Shown here: piece by piece, positions 26,893 to 54,092 of the stretch | How positions within the stretch are numbered: the first letter of the stretch is position 1 | Layout of the letters: every line of letters begins with the position of its first letter | DNA from: Glandiceps talaboti | Taxonomy: Eukaryota; Hemichordata; Enteropneusta; Spengelidae | Assembly: GCF_964340395.1 (NCBI RefSeq) | Contig: NC_135558.1 | Location: 9,900,001 to 9,964,000 of the forward strand | Length of the DNA stretch: 64,000 nucleotides | Direction: 5' to 3' | The notes under the pieces: generated by a model | Database searches by the model: none | The model's input: only the letters and a program-made list of their open reading frames with translations | Told to the model about the DNA's origin: nothing | Translations under genes and position numbers: made by a program

Positions 26893-28100
26893 CTAGTCCT
26901 AGCACAATTATCTGTTTATTATATATGCATACATGCTTGAACACACATAAACATAAACAAATTAAAAGTCTGACCAACATATTCAATCCTAAATGCATGT
27001 AACCAACCACTTACAGTTAGACACAGGAAGTTAAAATCACAAACACACATGTAGTTTCATTTGCAAAATGTTTTACTTTTTCAAAAAAGAAAGAAAACTG
27101 TTTTTCCATTGCATGTGGACACACATGTAGGTTGAAGTCTAGAAAAGTAGGAAGGAAATACTGGTTAGGTAAATACAATACAATAAATGAATCACAAATT
27201 ACCATATTACTCAAACAATGCACACCAACAACACCTGGTAGGCAAAAAGTCAAGCTCTTATTGGCTAACAAACTTGAACCAGGTGTAGTGTTTAAAAATA
27301 TTACTCTGACGTATTGTGTTGTGCTGAGGTCTTTAGACAGACTAGGATATGGCTAGTTGTACTAGAAGTGACAGGTGGGAAAATACACCTGGTTATTTAC
27401 TAATATGTATGCTAATGCAGCCTATAAAGGTAATATTTACATACTAATGGTAACCAGGTGCATTCATTGCTGTAAATGTTTTAATAAATTACTATTTGAA
27501 GTTCTTTCACTTGTCTGTTGCCTCTGATTGGCCCTTTCCAAAGAAAAGATTTTGGTGAGCCAATCAGCAACCTTTATATTGACAAATATGTGCCAGAGTC
27601 CTGTAATTAGTTTTCTCTCCACTGAAAAAAAAAGTGTAAGGGTAAATTGACATTAGCACATATAAAAGGCAACATGTATGGGGTGGCGTTCATAGGGGTT
27701 GCTTTTAATTGAAGAGGTTCCACTTGCAACATATCTGTAAACCTATGATTTGAATAATTATGAAAGACACCAATTTGAATAAGTAATTACTGCATGAACT
27801 GAAGTTGTCATTTCTGTGAAACACTCAATGGTTTAGTTGTGCAACGGCCATTATATTTTTAAAAAAAAACCTTTTGTGTTGTTTTTTGTTGAAATGACAT
27901 CGAAAATTAAAACCAAGTTCACATTGCTTAGTCAAATAAATATTTAGAAATGTAATGCCTTAAATTTGTCAAAATGAAAAGATGGTGGTACTTTCAACAG
28001 CACACTCTGACCCTTGGTGGTGCCACTAAGAGTTACGATTGCCACCTAGAGTCACAATATATAGATGTCTTTCTCAAATGTTATACTTTCTTGAAACTAA
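26893..28100. other. Intergenic, no recognised feature
   Basis: Between the two convergent genes. No exon or RNA gene seen. Confidence 0.4.
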
Positions 28101-28250
28101 TATTTTATCAGTAAATTTAACCTCATGAGGTACACCAAGTGAAAGTCACTACATTTTATCAGTAAATCTAACATCACGAGGTACATCTTAAGTGAAAGTC
28201 ACTACATTTTATCAGTAAATCTAACCTCGTGAGGTACACCAAGTAAGAGT
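28101..28250. repeat. Three tandem ~52-bp units
   Basis: Units start attttatcagtaaat at 28102, 28152 and 28206, and each carries a cctcatgaggtaca-like palindromic core. Confidence 0.85.
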
Positions 28251-28272
28251 TTCAAGAGTTGATTTGACCTAC

Positions 28273-28661
28273 AATAGAGAGGTTTAGATGCGTGTGTTTA
28301 CGTGCGTTCCATAGCATAGCGTCATAGTCACATGAGTCAAAGTAACCCAGGTGTTCGATATCAGGCGATGATACGTCAAAATGGTGGTCTACACGTAACT
28401 GTAAATATATCAAAGTTCAGAAGCAGAACTGTAAACTAATAGTTTGGGTTTTTTTCGTCGGAAAAATGGCAAAAATACTGACAAGTTTAGAAAACAAAGT
28501 CATGTGTTTGACCTTCTGGACACAAGATGTCCACGTGCGTGTGCACGTTCCAATGTCTTTCTCGTTTGTGTTCTGAACACAACTTTGTGCACGTCATCAC
28601 GTGTACGCCTGGACGATAATGCTTCCGTACGTGTTCTAACGTGCATCTAAACCTCTCTATT
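28273..28661. mobile_element. Non-autonomous TIR element, 389 bp
   Basis: Ends AATAGAGAGGTTTAGATGC and its reverse complement GCATCTAAACCTCTCTATT match perfectly over 19 bp; similarity continues inward (gtgtttacgtgcg against acgtgttctaacgtg). No ORF of its own. Confidence 0.85.
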
Positions 28662-29119
28662 AGTATTAAGGCATCATTCTTATCAAAAATAGGTGACCAA
28701 AAAAATGTTTCATCCTAATAGTAAGAAAGTGTTTTCAAACACTTGAATGAAATCATGCAGTATAAATGTATACTATGTAACAAAATTGTGGCTATAATGA
28801 ATGGTACATTCTGGGTAAATTATGCAAATTATTCAGATATTTGAATGTCAAAATAGTAAACTGGTCATACTGAATGGTGCATGCTGGGTATCAAGTCTGA
28901 CATTCCTAGACATTTGAATGTCCAAGTAACAACCTCTGCCATATTCAATGGAGCATTCTGGGTAAATCATGCAAATTATTCATAAATATTCAAATACAGT
29001 GTAAATGTTAGAATTGAACTATAGCTGTGTGTTGCCTTACATAAAGAGAAAAGAAACACATTTTGTCAAATAAGAAATTTAAGTACAATACAAAAAAGAA
29101 AATACATACAAGTGTTGCC
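28662..29119. repeat. Three short diverged copies of a 'gcattctgggta' motif
   Basis: Around 28800, 28880 and 28960, 'tgaatggtacattctgggta', 'gaatggtgcatgctgggta' and 'caatggagcattctgggta' recur about every 80 bp with attached 'atgcaaattattca' blocks. Confidence 0.6.
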
Positions 29120-29237
29120 ACTAGCGTCATAGGCCTGGAATTTATGCGGATTGTGGATTGGAAATTTTCCTTTCCAATCACTGGAAAGCAAAATTTTAAA
29201 ATCCACAATCTGCATGGATTCCAGGCTACTAGCGTCA
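29120..29237. mobile_element. Short MITE with 10-bp target duplication
   Basis: ACTAGCGTCA at 29120-29129 and 29228-29237 flanks a 98-bp fold-back. Its arms start aggcctggaatttatgcgga and end with the complement (gcatggattccaggct). Confidence 0.85.
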
Positions 29238-30590
29238 ACAGCTAACTACAGTACTTTAGCACCAGTTTGAGGGTAAAACTTGGTGATTTGTTTAGAAAAA
29301 AGGGTAAGTCAATGTGCCTCAGTGGATTATTTCATTATAAAAATAACAACTGTTTGTTGCAATGGAAAGATCAAATATGGTCATATGTACAGATCATTTC
29401 ATTTGTTTTCATAGGAGGGGGTTATGTACAATATACATACATATATATATATATTTATAAAAACACTTTTTTTGATATCACATATACATGGAACCATCAC
29501 AAACAGATTCATCAGATGATCTTTTTTTTCTCTCTCGCAAGGCATTGGGAAGACAGTTTGTTGACTATCTAGTAATAAGTATCTATGGTTACCAAAGTCA
29601 ACAATCTTGTATCTATGACAACATTGAGAGTTTAAAGGTCAGGATTTGAATCATAATAATGCTGATTACACCACACACAAGTTTGTACGTGTTTACACAA
29701 ATAATATGGGATTTATAGTATACCATGGGTGTTTTATGTAACAATGTACACTTGTGTCACTCTCTCTGCACTGCATGAAATATTAGTCAAGATGTTCGTT
29801 CTCGAGACCGAACATCTTTGACTATAGTGACAAGGAGAATGAAGCAAAGTATGGGGAACAATATCTCATTGTATACTCAACCTGATGTAGCTTTCCCATT
29901 GTCTTTTGAGAATGTAGTCAAATTAATGCTTGAGTGAGTAACTTTTTTGTTTGGGAAATCTTGAAAAAAGTACAAAACTTTAGCAAAAGATTACTACTAT
30001 CTCTCTCTCTCAAAACAATTTATACAATTTTTACCAAACCTGATAATTGATGAATGTGGCAAGGCGATGCTCTACTGGCTTCTAATGTAGCTTATATAAG
30101 ATACAACACTTGTGATGCATTGGAGGGTAAACCACTATCTAAAAAAATATTGAACTGTTTGGTATTTGAAATTCTCTTACATTGGCAATATACGGCAACA
30201 ATCAGTACACAGGTATAACAATGGGAAGTCTTCAAATCACACCACGAACAGAAACTTCTCAACATATGTACACAAAAAAGCCATACTTTTTTTTACTTGT
30301 TGGCTGTGTTTACATCTTGTACGCCTATAAAACACACAAACCAAACATGCACGCTTTCACTACAATTTTTACACCATCACTGTATAAAAAAAAAACGACG
30401 ACAAAAAAAGTGAGTCGGTTTCAGAACATTAAAAAATGACAAAAAAAACAAAACATCTGTAAATAGGTTTAAATATTTCCTAAAATTTCTTGACTTCATT
30501 ACATTGTACATAACCAGTTTAGTATCTAATCAGTATTACATAATTTGTACAAATTTTTTAGGGGAATCTCGTTACAAAAATTGAAATCCC
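29238..30590. other. Intergenic, one hairpin at 29785-29823
   Basis: Holds a 14-bp-arm hairpin (agtcaagatgttcg ... cgaacatctttgact) around ttctcgagac. No gene seen. Part may be the 3' UTR of the minus-strand gene if a distal poly(A) site is used. Confidence 0.45.
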
Positions 30591-30596
30591 TTTATT
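30591..30596 (-). terminator. Candidate poly(A) signal of the C1orf21-like gene
   Basis: AATAAA on the minus strand, about 200 bases after the stop codon at 30797-30799. First canonical signal downstream of the stop. Confidence 0.4.
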
Positions 30597-30796
30597 ACAA
30601 ATCTAAAGTGTAGGAGTGATTACACTTGTACGCATAATCTAAATATTACAAGGATACAACCTTTGGAGTTTGCGTTTTCTTCTCTCTATGATATGATGAG
30701 CTCAATTCTTCCTGTACAAAAATTATTCACAAATATATCATTTGTTGAGTTGATAAAACTACATCCAAGATGAAACAACTGAGTATGTTGCCAGGG

Positions 30797-45024
<14,228 letters not shown>

Positions 45025-45636
45025 CATGCATCTCACCAGATCAACTGGGAACGAGGTAACTGCTGCCCACTTCACTCTCTTGTGTTCTTGTTATTCACTG
45101 AAAGAAGAAGAAAAACACAATTTACTGATAATTCAAATGCAAATAATAAACATACTTTACAATAAACTTTTTATGTACTCTTATCAGTAGCGTTCCAGAG
45201 AACTGCTGCAGATGTGTACATTTGAAAATTTAAACCTTAATTTTACTTGCTTGATATTTCACTGGTAGTTTCAATTTAGGTGAAGGAAATAAAACTTCCC
45301 TTTTGAATAAGAACACAAAAAATAGCAAATTGCTTTGCTCATGTAGTGCAAATGCAAAGGTAGTCATAGCAGAGAAAACAGTGCAGGCAATCATGGTTTT
45401 ACACTATTGTTGTATTATAGCATTTGATTCTCTCAAATTTTTAAAATTTACTTTTTCATATTACATTTTTTGTGTACACTGTGCAATGCATATCTATGGT
45501 GAACATATCCTCTTTTTTTTTTAGAATTCATTCTATGCCCATTTCATGAGAAAATCTCAAGCTTCTGTCTCAGGTGAGGTAAACAAGGTTCCTTGGCACT
45601 GATATGTACATGGTGTATGTTACTATACCATGCCAA
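45025..45636. other. Upstream flank of C1orf21-like exon 1
   Basis: Immediate upstream sequence should be 5' UTR. I see no core promoter or clear upstream acceptor. Confidence 0.35.
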
Positions 45637-45951
45637 AGCCAAGTTGAACAAAAACTATAGAATTTATACCGTGGTCATTCTACATCACGACAATGCATGA
45701 CTACATGTACGTCACTGGTAAGGCTGTGTTTGAAATATGAGTCAAAATATTCAAGATTGCCAAAATTTCATGATTTTTCTTTCATACTACTGGCACTGGT
45801 ATAATTATGTTATTCTCCAAAATTTTCCTTTTATATTCAGCCGGAAAATACTCGTGACATAAGGGTTTCGCTAGAAGAGTGGTAAGTCCCTTAGGTCACG
45901 AGTATTTCCTTTGGCTGAACGACGAAAGAAATTGAGGAATTGGGGAATAAC
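45637..45951. repeat. Dispersed repeat with palindromic MITE, copy A
   Basis: 45809-45951 is a palindrome with ~60-bp arms: gttattctcc..., ttcagccgg, aatactcgtgacataaggg against tcccttaggtcacgagtatt, ctttggctgaac, ggggaataac. The 170 bp to its left (aacaaaaactatagaat ... gaaatatgagtcaaaat) also match copy B at 56613-56958. Confidence 0.8.
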
Positions 45952-46868
45952 ATCTAATTACATTTGTATTTGTTTGCCAAGCTAAATTTAGAATTCACTC
46001 AAAGCTAATATGTGCAGACCTAATACTGAAGACAATGACAGTATTTGATTAAGCAGACCTCTTTCAAAATCATGAAGAAAACACGAAATACGTTCACACA
46101 TTTTGCATTTGTAGCTCTCAGGTTTATATTACTGAATTATATATCTCTGGTTTATATGGTAATTGTGTAACTGTTACTGTACATGTATAGTTAAAGATTT
46201 GAACAGCACTGAATTAATGAAAGTGTCACTTTCCATACTAGCCATTAATAGCATAGTTGAGTAATAATAGCACTATTATAACCTCACAAACTATATACTA
46301 TCAAATGTTATATACATGTATACTTGACACCTAATCAGTCAGCAATGAAATCTGGTGTAAATGGATACTTTACCCAGTCTCTTTTTTATTGTATATTGAT
46401 TCCTTTAATGTGATATTTATAATCAGAGTTGAAGTGATATATTTTATATATTTATATACAAACGTGTACATGTACTCCTGCATGTCTGATTTGAAAAAAG
46501 AACTTAATTTTCTTTTCTCTCTTAATACCCTAGTCTGTAAGATACAACATGTCGTGCAATGGCTATTAGCCAGTACCCACAGAAGACTGATTAGGACTGA
46601 ATGACACACGATGTATCTTACAGTCAATCTGCATCCTAGTAGAGTTCATCTCAACTGTCATCATATGACTCAACTAATATAAAAACAAGCTGACAAAAGT
46701 CTTGTATTTCACGGCAGTAATACCAACAGAGAACACAAATTAATCCTTTTACAAGATGTATATTTATATCAAACTCTACAAATAGCCATGCAAAACTGAA
46801 ATGTAGTTTGATCTGCAAGCATGCTTTCAATTTCTCATTACAATGACATCCTTTATATCTGGACATCA
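45952..46868. other. No recognised gene; weak similarity to 56.96-57.13 kb
   Basis: 'acatgtatagtta' and 'gaacagcactgaattaatgaaagtgtcac' near 46175-46232 resemble 57078-57128, so the dispersed duplication may extend about 600 bp. Confidence 0.4.
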
Positions 46869-47031
46869 GTGTGCCATCTAATGATAGCTAAATTTTGTTG
46901 TTGTGAGTCAAAATGGGATTTTTTGTATTAAAGTCACCATGTAGTAAGAGATACAGAACACTAAATTTTGGTGCATCACTAGAAATTTTATGCGTCAGTG
47001 ATGCATCAAATTGGCTTAGAGGGCACACTGC
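46869..47031. repeat. Dispersed repeat, inverted relative to 61.1 kb
   Basis: Shares 'agctaaattttgttgtt', 'agtaagagata', 'tcactagaaatt' and 'caaattggcttagagggcac' with the reverse complement of 61130-61301. Confidence 0.85.
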
Positions 47032-47132
47032 TGGACATATTATGTATATGGTACAGATACAAAGATAACATAATTTCCTTTGCTGAATTTTCATACAAGA
47101 AATAATGGCTACATATTTTGAACATGGTTACC

Positions 47133-47285
47133 CTTTTTAGTTTCTAAGTGTTAACCCCAAAACTCAAATCATCATTGAATTATATCACACTGTCTGCATT
47201 TTATAATATTACTCTTTTTAGTTTTTAAGTGTTAACCCCAAACCTCAAATCATCTCTGAATTATATCACATAGTATACACATTTG
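47133..47285. repeat. Two tandem ~82-bp units
   Basis: Both start ctttttagttt and share aagtgttaaccccaaa, ctcaaatcatc and gaattatatcaca. Confidence 0.85.
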
Positions 47286-49010
47286 ATAACATCCTTCTCA
47301 AATTCTTGTGAAATTGAGTTGTGTTTTTCTCAGAAAATTTGCCGGCACTCACCATATCATACATGTGGGTGTCCATACCCTGTTGTTATTACTTAGATAG
47401 ATAGAAAACAACCCCCAGTGTTGTTAATTTCTATAGCTTCTAGCAGTACTCTATATTTCAATCAAGTCCTTCTTGGTTAATTGATTTTCCCATTTAACTC
47501 ACAACTATGTGAAGTCTGCATGTGATTTTCAATTGATCAAACATATACTGTTTTGACATGTTTATGGAAGCCATCCCAAGGTCGTTATCAAAACCACAAT
47601 GCAGAAGTTATGTTGTTGTTTTTGTAATTCAAGTGTTACCTATACTGTTTACAAATGTGTATCATAACTACACATCTTTCCATTTACAGAAGCTGTCCCA
47701 AGGTCATAAACCTAAATGCAGAAGTCATCCTGTTTTTGCAAAATGTAAGGTACTATCGTGTGAGTTTATATCAATCAGAACTATGCATCCCTCCTTTTGT
47801 TTCTTTAATCAAAGCATTTGTGCAATGAAGCAATAAACTTTCATTTTTACACTATCATAAAATCTGTTGGCACGCAGGTCATATCAAAATCATATTATGT
47901 TCATTTTTGCCATGGGTAATGTATGTATTAAAGCAATATAATTTCAATCAGAAAATTACAACTCTGCAAAGCTGTGGTCGAATGCAGCAAATTTGTTTAC
48001 GTAGATTTTTGCAGTATCAATAATTGTTATTAAAGGAAGCTGTCAGCAAGTTATTATCATTACTACATACTATGGACCACATCTTTTTACCACTTCCACT
48101 GTACACATGTATGTTACAGCAATTTTCAGTTCAATTCTCAATAGCTTTCTACCTCATGCTAAGGGTCAAAATAGAACAAGAAGATCGATTTATTCTCATC
48201 CGCGCCTCTAGTAATGTATGTGAAGCATGTGGAGCGGAAATTATGGTTTTAACCAAGAAATCAAATGTACGGTACATTATTATGTGACGTGCCTAAGAAG
48301 TATTATTCTATTTCAGCTACTGAGAATTAACTGTGCATTTTTCCTTTGTTTTCTCTCATTAAACCTGTAGTGCAATTTTACCTGCAATTTTTAACATTTT
48401 CACAATATCATTTATTTTGTTGCAACTGTCATTTGTTATTATCACCAATAATTGAGCTAAAAATACTCACTCCATATACACTTAAAGTGGGTTTTATAAT
48501 TTGGTTATTTTTTGTGTCTATAATCTTCACCGATAATTATACAGTGATTTCGAAAACTCAAACCAAATTCTAATGAACAATATCACAAAGGATTGCAGGT
48601 GCTCAAAAAATGTATCAATTTCAAGAACTATCAGTAATGGTGTCAATAGCTTTGTTATGACAACTGTGCATCATGTCTTCCATATAAATGCTATCTTCAC
48701 ATCATACATACATGTATATACCAACTATGGTCTACAGTAGTGTGTGCACTGCTGCATATCATCATCTTCAAGCTAATATTACTATTAACTGAATATTTTA
48801 TCTGGCAAACTAAATGTCCATGTTTTCCTAACAGTAAATTGGTTTTCATTGCTTCATGAAAAGGTTAAGGAGTAGAATAAGCAAACACAGTGTACAAGAT
48901 GGATGGATAGACAAGAATACTATTTTCATTCATCACTGCCAACAACCGCGGCTTTGGTACTTAGAACAGTTCACAAACACTTGTATGAGACACATCTAGC
49001 ACTTCACCAG
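47286..49010. other. No gene; a short diverged triplication near 47.56-48.06 kb
   Basis: 'gaagccatcccaaggtcgtt', 'gaagctgtcccaaggtcata' and 'gaagctgtcagcaagttatt' occur at about 47567, 47690 and 48036. The rest is unassigned. Confidence 0.45.
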
Positions 49011-49430
49011 AGATTGATTGGATAAATGGTACATTACTTGGATAATGGGTTTTAATAATAGACAGGATTACAATGATCTTAGTGATGGATTGGATAAATG
49101 GTACATTACTTGGATAATGGGTTTACTAGACAGGATTAAAATGATCTTAGTGATGCCTTGGATAAATGGTACATTACTTGGATAATGGGTTTACTAGACA
49201 GGATTACAATGATCTTAGTGATGGATTGGATAAATGGTACATTACTTGGATAATGGGTTTACTAGACAGGATTAAAATGATCTTAGTAATGGTTTGGATT
49301 ACTGGTATATTACTTGGATAATGTGTTTATGAGACAGGATTAATATGATCTTAGTAATGGTTTGGATTACTGGTACAGTACCTAGAATATGTAGATAATG
49401 GGATTAACATGCAGGATTAAAACAAACTTC
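49011..49430. repeat. ~68-bp tandem repeat, about 6 units
   Basis: ttggataaatggtacattac, ttggataatgggttt, agacaggatta and atgatcttagtgatgg repeat with 67-71-bp spacing; the last units are diverged. Confidence 0.92.
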
Positions 49431-51628
49431 ATGGTAAAACCTGCTATGATCATATTACTAAATGTACAAGATAGTCAGTTATGTGTTAATTCATTACAAG
49501 AGACTTGCTAAGAAAACCATTTTTTGCAGTTTGACAACCTGCTGGTCTTTATTCAAACAAGGGAACCAGGGGTTGGTTCTTGAGATATTGTCGATACAGA
49601 CAGATGAAAGACATCAAACAGACAGATGCTTGGTAACTCTAAAGCTCCTTCAGAAGCTAAAAAAAAAAGTTGGAGAATAATATACATTTGTTATGTATAT
49701 TATATTTTCACCACATACATATTACAATTTCTATAACACAGCTCTGTTGCGAATCAAAGTGTCGTTTGTAGTGTTTTTATGATCTCTAGTTTTATGAATT
49801 CTAGGCATGCATAACATGTGGTTCCTACAACTTTCAAGTCATGTACAGGTAAAATCCATCAACCTCACTTACTAGTTTATGCGCATTGACAGACATGAAA
49901 GGTATATATAGCCAACAAAGCAACACGCTGAGCGACTTCCTGTTTCATACAGAACCTTAATCCCTTTTGCCCAACTACATTATTTACTGGATTAATAATA
50001 TTAATCTACATGTCTGGAAAATTACAGTGACCTTGTTACAGCTTTCGCATTTAACAAAATTAGCCCCTGGGATAGTTAGTTTCAATACTATCATATAATC
50101 AATCAGTTGACACAAAACACTAAGGACATATCTTTCCAATATGATATAGCTGTAATTGGCTTCAACTGACCCGGAGAAATTTATGTCGCTATGTGGGAGA
50201 AAATTCAATCATCACCAAAATACACTAATCAGCAATATTTGACTTTAAGCTAATAGATATGGTTGTTTTTTTATCAGCAATATTCATTTTTGTACAATGA
50301 CTGTCAGATTTTACATTTGTCAGATTTTACATTTTGTATTCAAAAAAAATATTGAATCTAGGTAAATTTTTAAATTTCATCATAAAAATTTATATAAAGA
50401 TTTTTGAAATGTATGAATCAAATACTTTCAATTTTACAAATTAAGAGGAATCAACCTACTGAGGCAGTTTACGTCAGTGAAATTTCTCACCAATGTTGAC
50501 CGCACATAATGTCACGTTCAGCTTGTCAGTTTAACTTACATATACATGTAAGTTAGTAGTCACACTAATAACCTGAAGCTATGTGGTTCAAAAGGTTCAA
50601 GTAATACAATGTAAAAACAGGAAAACAGTGTCATTCACGAGGGTAAAAATGTAGGTTATATATAGAATGAGTTTCAAGTCCTCCTTGACACAGCTTCAGT
50701 ACCGTTGTCATGTCTTACAATGTACATCTACATATACATGTCATTTCAGTCTTAACATTTTGAAATATTCCTTTAATTTATACATGATATATATATTATA
50801 TAGTTGTTTTTTTCTTTTAATTTGTAATATCTAGGTCTGTAGCACCTTTCTATGTAAAGTATGATAGAAAAGAATTTTAACGATAAGCCCTTGGTTTTTC
50901 AAATGTCACGATTATTCTACCCCTAAACTAATGGAATTAGGTAAAAGGGTTCAATGAGCTATTTCTGGGGCAAAATAGACAAAATTTATGATATGTTACT
51001 TCTGTGGTGATGTGGAAACCACCATAAATGTGAAATATGTTTGCTGTAAGTGTCCAGCAATTTTTGGGATGCCTATTTTTCAAAACAACAGAACAACACA
51101 TGTACATTGTATAATGACTGGAGTGCCATCCTTCTACACAGCTTTGAAACAGCCATACCTATTCAAAGTAATTTGAGAGGCAAACCTATCATTTGTCAAA
51201 AGTCTAGTAATTGTCAATACTATAAAATAATGTTTTACGATTCACTCAATGTACAAAAGCAATGTAAGTGATAAGTCGTAACATAGTCCTTAAAGTATAT
51301 TAGTTAAAAGTGATGTTTCAAGCAAGAGCTCCTTGTAGATGTTAACATGGCTGTTATATGTCAGCGATCCAAAATTAGGAACCAAACCTGGAACTATAAA
51401 TGATCAAAGCAGTGCAGAATATATCAAACTCTTCTTATCAAATATATCAAAAGTGTGTCCTGTCAAGCATGCATGATATTCAGGTGGACTACACTGTAAG
51501 ATACATGTACATGTACATCATGCTGTTTAGCACTACCAGTGGTGACAGTTGATAGTGTGGTACGAATGTCATATCTTACAGAGTAAGGTGAGATGATGAA
51601 AATTGTCTATAGATTCCAAATATGGCTC

Positions 51629-51636
<8 letters not shown>
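49431..51636. other. No recognised feature
   Basis: AT-rich, several tacatgta palindromic octamers. No exon seen. Confidence 0.4.

Positions 51637-51659
<23 letters not shown>
51637..51659 (+). repeat. Poly(A) tract (23 A)
   Basis: Simple A run without a recognisable retrogene or SINE body upstream. Confidence 0.8.
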
Positions 51660-53375
51660 CTCAACAAACTACATTTGTATAAGTGGGGGCATCAAGTCCA
51701 CAAATTGCTTCATAAAGCAATAAATTAAGACTAGAAACCAATTTGGTTTTAGCAAAGAATCTAATTTTATACACAAAGGGGTAATTTTTAGTCAAGAAGA
51801 TATGGGGACAATATGGTCTTTGTAGCTGTTGATTGCCTACTAATGTATTAGGTTACATCTACCTGTAAGTCTCACGTTAAAATCAACAGAAATCTTAAAA
51901 TATGTAGTTAGATTCTTTGAGATCAAGTCACTTTATATTTTCACTAATTATGATGGGATTGCTATAGAAACTCATTAGTAAGAATTACATGTTATGTCAC
52001 GCATAGCCATTAAACTACACCCAATACACATATCGGCAAACTAATATAGACTTTATCATGTTACTGACTAAATCCTTCAAGCTACTGTCTGGAAAAGACT
52101 TGACATTTACAGATTTATCAAAGTAATGAACATTTCTACTCACAGAGTCAAAACATTTCGTGCAAGCGAATCTCAAATTTAATAGCATGAACCAAGAGTC
52201 AATGAATATTCATTCTCTTGTAAAGATATATCGGTTGTCTGACATTTATTTTTTGTTTGTCAATATTGATGCTTGTCATTCATTATTACCTAAATAACCT
52301 ACATTTTTCAAATGGTGAATATGGTACAATTCTATAATTAATACATACATGCAATTATTGATTTGTATTCTGATGGAATAAATATCTGTACATGAACTGT
52401 CAAAGTTCAAATGTAAGTTTTATAATACCGACACTGTACATGTACACACAATGTGAATGAAATGACAAAAATACTACCGGGTACTCATCTACATGATATG
52501 AACAAGATAAAAAAAAATACATACCTTTGACTTTAGAGATAAGAATGTTATTCATATATACAATGTACTAATTACAAAATACTGGAAAATAGTGGTATCA
52601 TAATCTAGATACGATGTATGTAACTGATATCAAGTCACGAAGCAGTACATATACATAAACGTCTCCCTTCCTTGTGATCTGGACAGCACTGTACATGTAT
52701 ACTATAATAGACCTCTTCAAAGGATGACTCAAACGTGTAATGAACTCTGACATAAACATGCTGGGGGTAAAATTACACTAATATTCAGTATAAACACTTA
52801 ATCACCCATGGCAACCCACTATGACCCCAGCTGCGGGACAATACATGAACACCCGGTGATGATAATGATGATGACGAAAATGAACATACATGGATAAGCA
52901 TTAATTAAATCACTTCATATAATTTCATATATGCTGATGTCATCAACCTATGCTTTGACTCTGTACAGTGGGTCTTATCACAACAAAATGTGTAATCTTC
53001 ACAGCTGCCAGACTTCTTTGCAATCTGTTGACCCCTGTGAAGAGAAACGCAATTACACACCTGAAGGAGAACTCACTTATATTATAAAGTGTAGACGTAA
53101 AATAATACTGCGTGGTATGATTATTTTCTCCCTGTGGTCCCCTTGGTCTGTTTCATTGTACTCTCATCAGGCACCGTTTGAAGTGATAAGAACCCCCACT
53201 AGTTTCAATCTATTGCTGACAAATTACTTCAAGGGGTATTTTTCAAATGAAGAAAAGTCCTTATATGGAATTGATGTTCTTTCCTGGTTCTTAGAAATTA
53301 TAAATAATAGAACGCCAATAAATAAATCAACAGCACAGTATATGTGCATGTATATGTACATGTACAATGTAGCTT
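51660..53375. other. No gene supported; open frame at 52931-53377
   Basis: The 148-codon plus frame has no recognised domain and ends in low-complexity ATGT sequence. I do not call it a gene. Confidence 0.4.
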
Positions 53376-53390
53376 AGAATTCAGTCGTGT

Positions 53391-53814
53391 AGGCATTTTT
53401 TCTCACTTTTCCCCTACCCCACCTGGCATTTTTTCTCACTTTTTCCCTACCATGCCTGGCATTTTGTCCTCACTTTTTCCCTACCATGCCTGGCATTTTG
53501 TCCTCACTTTTTCCCTACCATGCCTGGCATTTTGTCCTCACTTTTCCCCTACCATGCCTGGCATTTTGTCCTCACTTTTCCCCTACCAATAGTACCACGC
53601 CTGGCATTTTGTCCTCACTTTTCCCCTACCACGCCTGGCATTTTGTCCTCACTTTTCCCCTACCCCACCTTGCATTTTGTCCTCACTTTTCCCCTACCAT
53701 GCCTGGCATTTTGTCCTCACTTTTCCCCTACCACACCTGGCATTTTTTCTCACTTTTTCCCTACCATGCCTGGCATTTTTTCTCACTTTTCCCCTACCAC
53801 GCCTGGCATTTTGC
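53391..53814. repeat. 34-bp minisatellite (~13 units)
   Basis: Unit ccatgcctggcattttgtcc plus tcacttttccccta, 34 bp, with a few 'ttttttctc' variants. All plus frames stay open because 34 is not a multiple of three; the resulting peptides are artefacts. Confidence 0.97.
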
Positions 53815-54039
53815 TATCAACCAATTGGTTCAATGAAGCTATGGCCAGAAAACAGGATGAAATCCCTATTGGGCTTTAAATTCTTCCTGTCCGGTAATGT
53901 CAATAGTGCCACCATGTGATTACAACCAACTTGGAAGGTTGAGCTCTGTACGATATGTAAACATGATTACCATATTCTACATCATTGCAGAAAATCATAG
54001 TCTTACTATAGGTTTGAATTTATAACTGTTACAGCAAAA
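53815..54039. other. Spacer between direct and inverted 34-bp copies
   Basis: Unique sequence of 225 bp with no ORF of note. Confidence 0.5.
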
Positions 54040-54092
54040 TGCCAGGCATGGTAGGGGAAATATGCCAGGCATGGTAGGGGAAAAGCGAGAAC
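54040..54092. repeat. Two inverted copies of the 34-bp unit
   Basis: aaaatgccaggcatggtagg followed by ggaaatatgccaggcatggt and agggg: reverse complement of the array unit, in shortened form. Confidence 0.9.

Noticed and set aside
52931-53377. 148-codon plus frame
   Set aside because: No domain, no splice sites of note, ends in low-complexity sequence.
53344-53919. Plus frames of 80-119 codons in the 34-bp array
   Set aside because: Same cause: a repeat unit without stops read in three frames.
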